The notes beneath the pieces were generated by a model. The model did not search any database. It worked only from the letters and a program-made list of their open reading frames with translations, and had not been told where the DNA came from. DNA of 34,063 bases from an uncultured Holophagaceae bacterium (GTDB taxonomy: Bacteria > Acidobacteriota > Holophagae > Holophagales > Holophagaceae), in NCBI GenBank assembly GCA_903927605.1, contig CAIYNT010000160.1, positions 1 through 34,063 of the forward strand, written 5' to 3'. Below, one piece after another: positions 30,762 through 34,063 of the stretch. The position numbers and the translations under genes are program-made. Each line of letters begins with the position of its first letter. The first letter of the stretch is position 1.

Positions 30762-33116
30762 ATGCCGATTTCCTCCTTCGTCCCGTTCCACAAGTCCGTG
30801 CTGGTCGCCGCCGCCCTGCTGCTGACCCTGGGATGCAGCCTCCACAGGGCCAACCAGGCCTTCGATGAAGGCCGCTTCGATGATGCCGTCACCGAATACC
30901 GGGCTGTCCTCCGAAGCGACCCCACCAATCCGAAAGCCCGGATCGGCATCAAGCGGGCTTCCCTGCGCGCTGCGGAATACCATATGTCCCTCGCCCGCAA
31001 GGCCGAATTGCGCGGCTATACGGATACGGTGCTGGTGGAGCTTCGCAAAGCCCTGGTGCTGGATCCCGACAACCAGATCGCCGGGGACTGGCTCATCCGG
31101 CTGGAGCAGAAGGCAGCCCGGGACAAGGCCGCAGCCGATGCTCTGGATGATCTCGAAGCCATGAAGGCCAAGGCGGACACCATGAATGCGGTGCAGCTAA
31201 ACCCGCGCTCCATCGATGGCATCGATCTGAACTTCAGCCGGAAGACGAGTCTGCGGGAGATCTTCGCGACCCTCAGCAAGGCTTCCGGAGTGAATATCAT
31301 CGTTCACACCTCCTTCCAGGATCAGAGCATCTCCATCGATTTGCGGGGCCTGCCTTTCCAGCGGGTGCTGGACACCCTGATGCTCCAGAACGACCTGTTC
31401 TACAAGGTCATCGACAAGAACACCATCATGGTCTTCAAGGCCACGCCTCAGAACCGAGAGCAGCACGAGAACATCATCATCAAGACCTACTACCTGTCCA
31501 ATGCGGATCCCAACGACCTGCGATCCACGCTTACGACCATCAACCCTCAACTGAAGGTCTTCACGGACAAGCGGATCAACGCCCTGATCGTGAAGGCCAA
31601 ACCCCTGGACCTGGCCATCGTGGACCAGGTCATCCGCACCCTGGACAAGGCCAAGGCCGAGGTCATGATCTACCTCGAACTCATGGAAGTGACCGAGACC
31701 AGCCTGGAAACCGTGGGCCTGTTGCCCGTACTGAACGCCACGGACACTTCCGGCACCTTCCGGCTGGGTGCCACCACCGTAAACAATACCTCGGGCCTGA
31801 ACACCAACTCCGGCGGTTTCACCGGCATCCACACTTCGGATATCCGGATGCTCTTCCCGAACCTCGCCCTGGATTTCCTCAAGAGCAACGGCGACGCCCG
31901 CCTGGTGGCCAGCCCCAACGTTCGGGTGCTCTCCGGTGAAGTCGGCGAGGTGAATATCGGCTCGAAGATCTCCACCACGCAGAGCCAACTTTCCCTGCCT
32001 ACTACCGGAACGACCACCACAGCGACCACCGCGTCCTCTCTGCTGGGAGGCGTGGGGCAGACCTCTTACTCTTACGAGGATATCGGCGTCAAGATCAAGG
32101 TCGAACCTCGCGTCAACAACAATGGCGAGATCACCCTCAAGATCGAGAGCGATGTCACGACGCTGATCTCCGGATCCACACCCGGTCGACCCGACATCGG
32201 CAAGCGCAGCATCAAGACCATCGCCAGGTTGCGTGATGGCGAGACCGCGATCTTCGGCGGCCTGCTGAAGGATGAGGAGCAGAAGAGCCTCCAGGGCATC
32301 TGGGGACTGGCCGACATCCCCCTGATCGGTAGTCTCGTCAGCAATCACAACAACAATACAGCCAAGACCGATGTTCTTCTCACCATCCGGGCCGTGCTGG
32401 TGCGCAAGCCAGTCATGACCGAGCAGGACATGGCGCCCTTCAACCCGGAAGATGCCACCGCGAAGGCCGGCCCCTTCGCCCCCGTGGCGTCGACGAAGAA
32501 GACCCCTGCTCCCGCACCGGCGATCAATCCGCCCACCTCCACCCCGGCCCCCAATCAAAACCCACCTGCTCCTGCATCTCAGCCCTCGACCCCCCTCCCG
32601 GTCCCACCCTCCCCTTCCCAGGCCATCCCCGATCAGCCAGCCACCCCACCGCCAGTCGCCCCCTCTGAGGCCATCCAGGAAAAGAAGCCTGCCGTTCCCG
32701 GTGATCAGTCCCCCACCCCCTCCGACCTGGTGATCTTCATGTCGCCCGTGGCTTCGGAGATCAAGACTGGGGAAAGAGTCCGCATCACCCTCTCGGTGAG
32801 CGGAGGCGGCGGCCTGAGCACCGGAACCCTGGTGCTCCTCCTGCCTCCTGGACTCCGGCTTCAGAGCCTCACCCCGGGTGAGTTCATCACCGCCGGAGGG
32901 GGAGCCATCCAGCAGTTCCCGGGCCAGGACGGCCTGCTGAAACTGATCTTCAACCGCAATCCCACCGGCGGCACGGATGCAGGCCCCTTCGCCACGCTGG
33001 AGCTGGAGGGACTCAGTGCAGGCAACGCGCCGGTGGTCATCCAGAGTGGGCAGTTCCTCGTTGGCACAGCCCCCATTTCAGGGCGCTGGTCCAACGCCCT
33101 CGTGACGGTGCAGTGA
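30762..33116 (+). CDS. pilQ: Lipoprotein secretin with N-terminal TPRs and C-terminal cohesin-like domain (PilQ/GspD)
   Basis: The 784-residue protein forms the outer-membrane pore for pili or secreted substrates. A lipoprotein signal ends LLLTLGC (Cys25). TPR-like helices follow (~30-120), then an STN domain (~155-225, SLREIFATLSKASGVNIIVH). N-domains carry KTYYLSNADPNDLRSTL. The secretin core (~325-555) includes ALDFLKSNGDARLVASPNV, EDIGVKIKVEPRVN and GLLKDEEQKSLQGIWGLADIPLIGSLV. A Pro-rich linker spans ~585-665. A final ~115-residue beta domain (VFMSPVASEIKTGERVRITLSVSG-like start) resembles cohesin domains seen in acidobacterial GspD-type proteins. ATG 30762 is preferred over 30753 because GAAGGA sits at proper spacing from it. 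It is the largest gene of the overlapping pilus operon. Confidence 0.88.
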   Translation: MPISSFVPFHKSVLVAAALLLTLGCSLHRANQAFDEGRFDDAVTEYRAVLRSDPTNPKARIGIKRASLRAAEYHMSLARKAELRGYTDTVLVELRKALVLDPDNQIAGDWLIRLEQKAARDKAAADALDDLEAMKAKADTMNAVQLNPRSIDGIDLNFSRKTSLREIFATLSKASGVNIIVHTSFQDQSISIDLRGLPFQRVLDTLMLQNDLFYKVIDKNTIMVFKATPQNREQHENIIIKTYYLSNADPNDLRSTLTTINPQLKVFTDKRINALIVKAKPLDLAIVDQVIRTLDKAKAEVMIYLELMEVTETSLETVGLLPVLNATDTSGTFRLGATTVNNTSGLNTNSGGFTGIHTSDIRMLFPNLALDFLKSNGDARLVASPNVRVLSGEVGEVNIGSKISTTQSQLSLPTTGTTTTATTASSLLGGVGQTSYSYEDIGVKIKVEPRVNNNGEITLKIESDVTTLISGSTPGRPDIGKRSIKTIARLRDGETAIFGGLLKDEEQKSLQGIWGLADIPLIGSLVSNHNNNTAKTDVLLTIRAVLVRKPVMTEQDMAPFNPEDATAKAGPFAPVASTKKTPAPAPAINPPTSTPAPNQNPPAPASQPSTPLPVPPSPSQAIPDQPATPPPVAPSEAIQEKKPAVPGDQSPTPSDLVIFMSPVASEIKTGERVRITLSVSGGGGLSTGTLVLLLPPGLRLQSLTPGEFITAGGGAIQQFPGQDGLLKLIFNRNPTGGTDAGPFATLELEGLSAGNAPVVIQSGQFLVGTAPISGRWSNALVTVQ

Positions 33117-33571
33117 GCCGGCAGGGCGGATTCACTCTGCTTGAGCTGGTCGTCACGGCCACGGTCCTGTTGATCCTGGCTTCGGTCACCATTCCCCTGG
33201 CTCGCAATGGCCTCAGGCGCCAGCAGGAACTGGAATTGCGGCGAGACCTCCGCGAGATGCGATTGGCCATCGATGATTACAAGAAACAGGCGGAGCAGCA
33301 GAAAATCAAGGCACCACCTGCCGAGGCGAATTTCTACCCCGAAAGCCTGGAACTCCTGGTGGAGGGGGTTCCCATGGCGGGATCCGTCAGCCGCAAGGTC
33401 CGATTCCTCCGGCGCATCCCGGTCGATCCCTTGACCGGCAAGGCCGAATGGGGCCTCCGGAATACCAGCGATGACTCCACCAGCACCAGCTGGGGGGGCG
33501 GCCATGTCTACGATGTCTACAGCCTCTCCAAGGGAACAGGCATGAATGGCATTCCCTATCGCGAGTGGTAG
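33113..33571 (+). CDS. Type II/IV pseudopilin (GspG-like)
   Basis: The 152-residue protein has a class-III prepilin signal: short leader MSRQGG cleaved before Phe7 (G^FTLLELVV), with Glu at mature position 5, then a hydrophobic helix to about residue 29. The globular part carries a GspG-like pattern: LRDLREMRLAIDDYK, YPESLELLVEG, VRFLRRIPVDPLTGKAEWGLR and GGGHVYDVYS. In that family the last segments lie near a calcium site. The start is GTG 33113, overlapping the secretin stop as GTGA. It would be a major or minor subunit of the pseudopilus or pilus, processed by a prepilin peptidase not in this window. Coupling to the secretin implies they are made in step. Confidence 0.87.
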   Translation: MSRQGGFTLLELVVTATVLLILASVTIPLARNGLRRQQELELRRDLREMRLAIDDYKKQAEQQKIKAPPAEANFYPESLELLVEGVPMAGSVSRKVRFLRRIPVDPLTGKAEWGLRNTSDDSTSTSWGGGHVYDVYSLSKGTGMNGIPYREW

Positions 33572-33664
33572 GCCTGAGAATCCGGTGTTGCCTCTAACGG
33601 CGCAGCACGCTAGGCTTGGAGTTCGGTACATCCGGATCCTGCGGGGCCGGGTTTCTTCTTTCAA

Positions 33665-33750
33665 GCGGATATGGCGGAATTGGTAGACGCGCTAGTTTCA
33701 GGTACTAGTGTTCACAAGACGTGGGGGTTCGAGTCCCTCTATCCGCACCA
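33665..33750 (+). tRNA. tRNA-Leu(CAG)
   Basis: A complete 86-base class-II tRNA is present. Acceptor GCGGATA pairs with TATCCGC, followed by A and an encoded CCA (33748-33750). The anticodon arm is CTAGT-TTCAGGT-ACTAG with anticodon CAG. A long variable arm follows, and the T loop is TTCGAGT between GGGGG and CCCTC. D-arm bases GGCGGAATTGGTAGACGC are typical of leucine tRNAs. Confidence 0.96.
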
Positions 33751-33782
33751 TTCGACACACGCCGCAGGCGATGTGGAGAATA

Positions 33783-33922
33783 GGGCCGAATGCGACCAAC
33801 GGGAGCATTGCGGTCCGCAGGCTGAGCGCCAGCGAAGCCAAGGATGACGGCCAGCGGCCGTCACCACGACGAATGACTCGGCGCGAAGCAACCTTGATAA
33901 AGGCACCTGGCCTTCACCAGGT
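33783..33922 (+). promoter_or_regulatory. Strongly structured leader between tRNA-Leu and rpsO
   Basis: The 236 bases between the tRNA and rpsO have no convincing coding frame but several strong stems. 33783-33793 pairs with 33805-33816 (11 bp, one bulge). GCTG/CAGC is at 33821-33833. TGACGGCC-AGC-GGCCGTCA is at 33845-33863. ACCTGG-CCTTCA-CCAGGT is at 33905-33922, followed by more GC-rich pairing up to the ribosome site. S15 commonly represses its own mRNA through leader structures of varied types, so this may be an S15-binding leader; an independent small RNA is the alternative. Confidence 0.4.
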
Positions 33923-33986
33923 TCGACCCACCTTCGGTACGGGACTGAGGGACGGGTGACGGGCGACCCCCCGAACAGGAGCCACC

Positions 33987-34063
33987 ATGGCCCTCAATGT
34001 GGAACAGAAGAAGATCATCATCGACGACTACAAGCAGCACGAGTCGGACACGGGTTCGCCCGA
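33987..34063 (+). CDS. rpsO: 30S ribosomal protein S15, N-terminal part (runs off the window)
   Basis: The first 25 residues (MALNVEQKKIIIDDYKQHES, then DTGSPE) match the highly conserved N-terminus of S15, including the SDTGSPE segment. S15 binds 16S rRNA at an early assembly step. The start ATG 33987 is preceded by AGGAG. The full protein is about 89 residues, so roughly two thirds lie beyond the window end. Confidence 0.95.
   Translation, partial: MALNVEQKKIIIDDYKQHESDTGSP

Overview
The window is a GC-rich bacterial chromosome segment, apart from an AT-richer left edge. The gene content fits a Gram-negative with type IV pilus / type II secretion-like machinery: a lipoprotein secretin with N-terminal TPRs and a C-terminal cohesin-like domain, PG recycling through MurQ, GlcDEF, and an AcuBC pair. 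This combination suggests an acidobacterium of the Holophaga/Geothrix kind. That placement is inferred from gene style, not from a marker search.

Left edge (1-623): the C-terminus of a tyrosine recombinase is followed by short repeats and then by the 3' half of a tRNA-Ala(CGC), ending in CCA and running into a terminator. This is best read as the right attachment junction of an integrated element whose body lies off the window. Just beyond the terminator is a ~60-residue C-terminal remnant of an L-Ala-D/L-Glu (dipeptide) epimerase.

Peptidoglycan-recycling block (628-7792): a secreted class-I glutamine amidotransferase-like hydrolase (+) converges on a minus-strand set. That set is a lipoprotein N-acetylmuramoyl-L-Ala amidase, a BadF-type GlcNAc/MurNAc kinase, MurQ etherase, a SIS-type GlcN-6-P deaminase and NagA deacetylase, with a DapF homologue upstream. 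Together they would cleave muropeptides, phosphorylate the amino sugars and feed fructose-6-P and lactate to central metabolism. The truncated epimerase would have belonged to the same pathway. The DapF homologue has serine at both catalytic cysteine positions.

Acyl-CoA block (8015-15960): an acyl-CoA dehydrogenase and an AMP-forming acyl-CoA synthetase (-) face an operon (+) of a GNAT/ADP-forming acyl-CoA-synthetase fusion, a CBS-CBS-ACT protein (AcuB) and a histone-deacetylase-fold deacetylase (AcuC). This matches the Bacillus acuABC layout, with the small AcuA replaced by a large Pat-like fusion. It points to reversible lysine acylation of the neighbouring synthetase.

Middle (16050-23812): a small cupin, then glcD-glcE-glcF (glycolate/lactate oxidase, minus), then ruvA, a D-2-hydroxyacid dehydrogenase and a TPR protein (plus).

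Right part (23813-34063): an AT-rich convergent intergenic region with DnaA-box-like sites, smc (-), and a tightly overlapping pilM-like/pilN/pilO/pilP/secretin/pseudopilin operon (+). After these come tRNA-Leu(CAG), a strongly structured leader and the start of rpsO.
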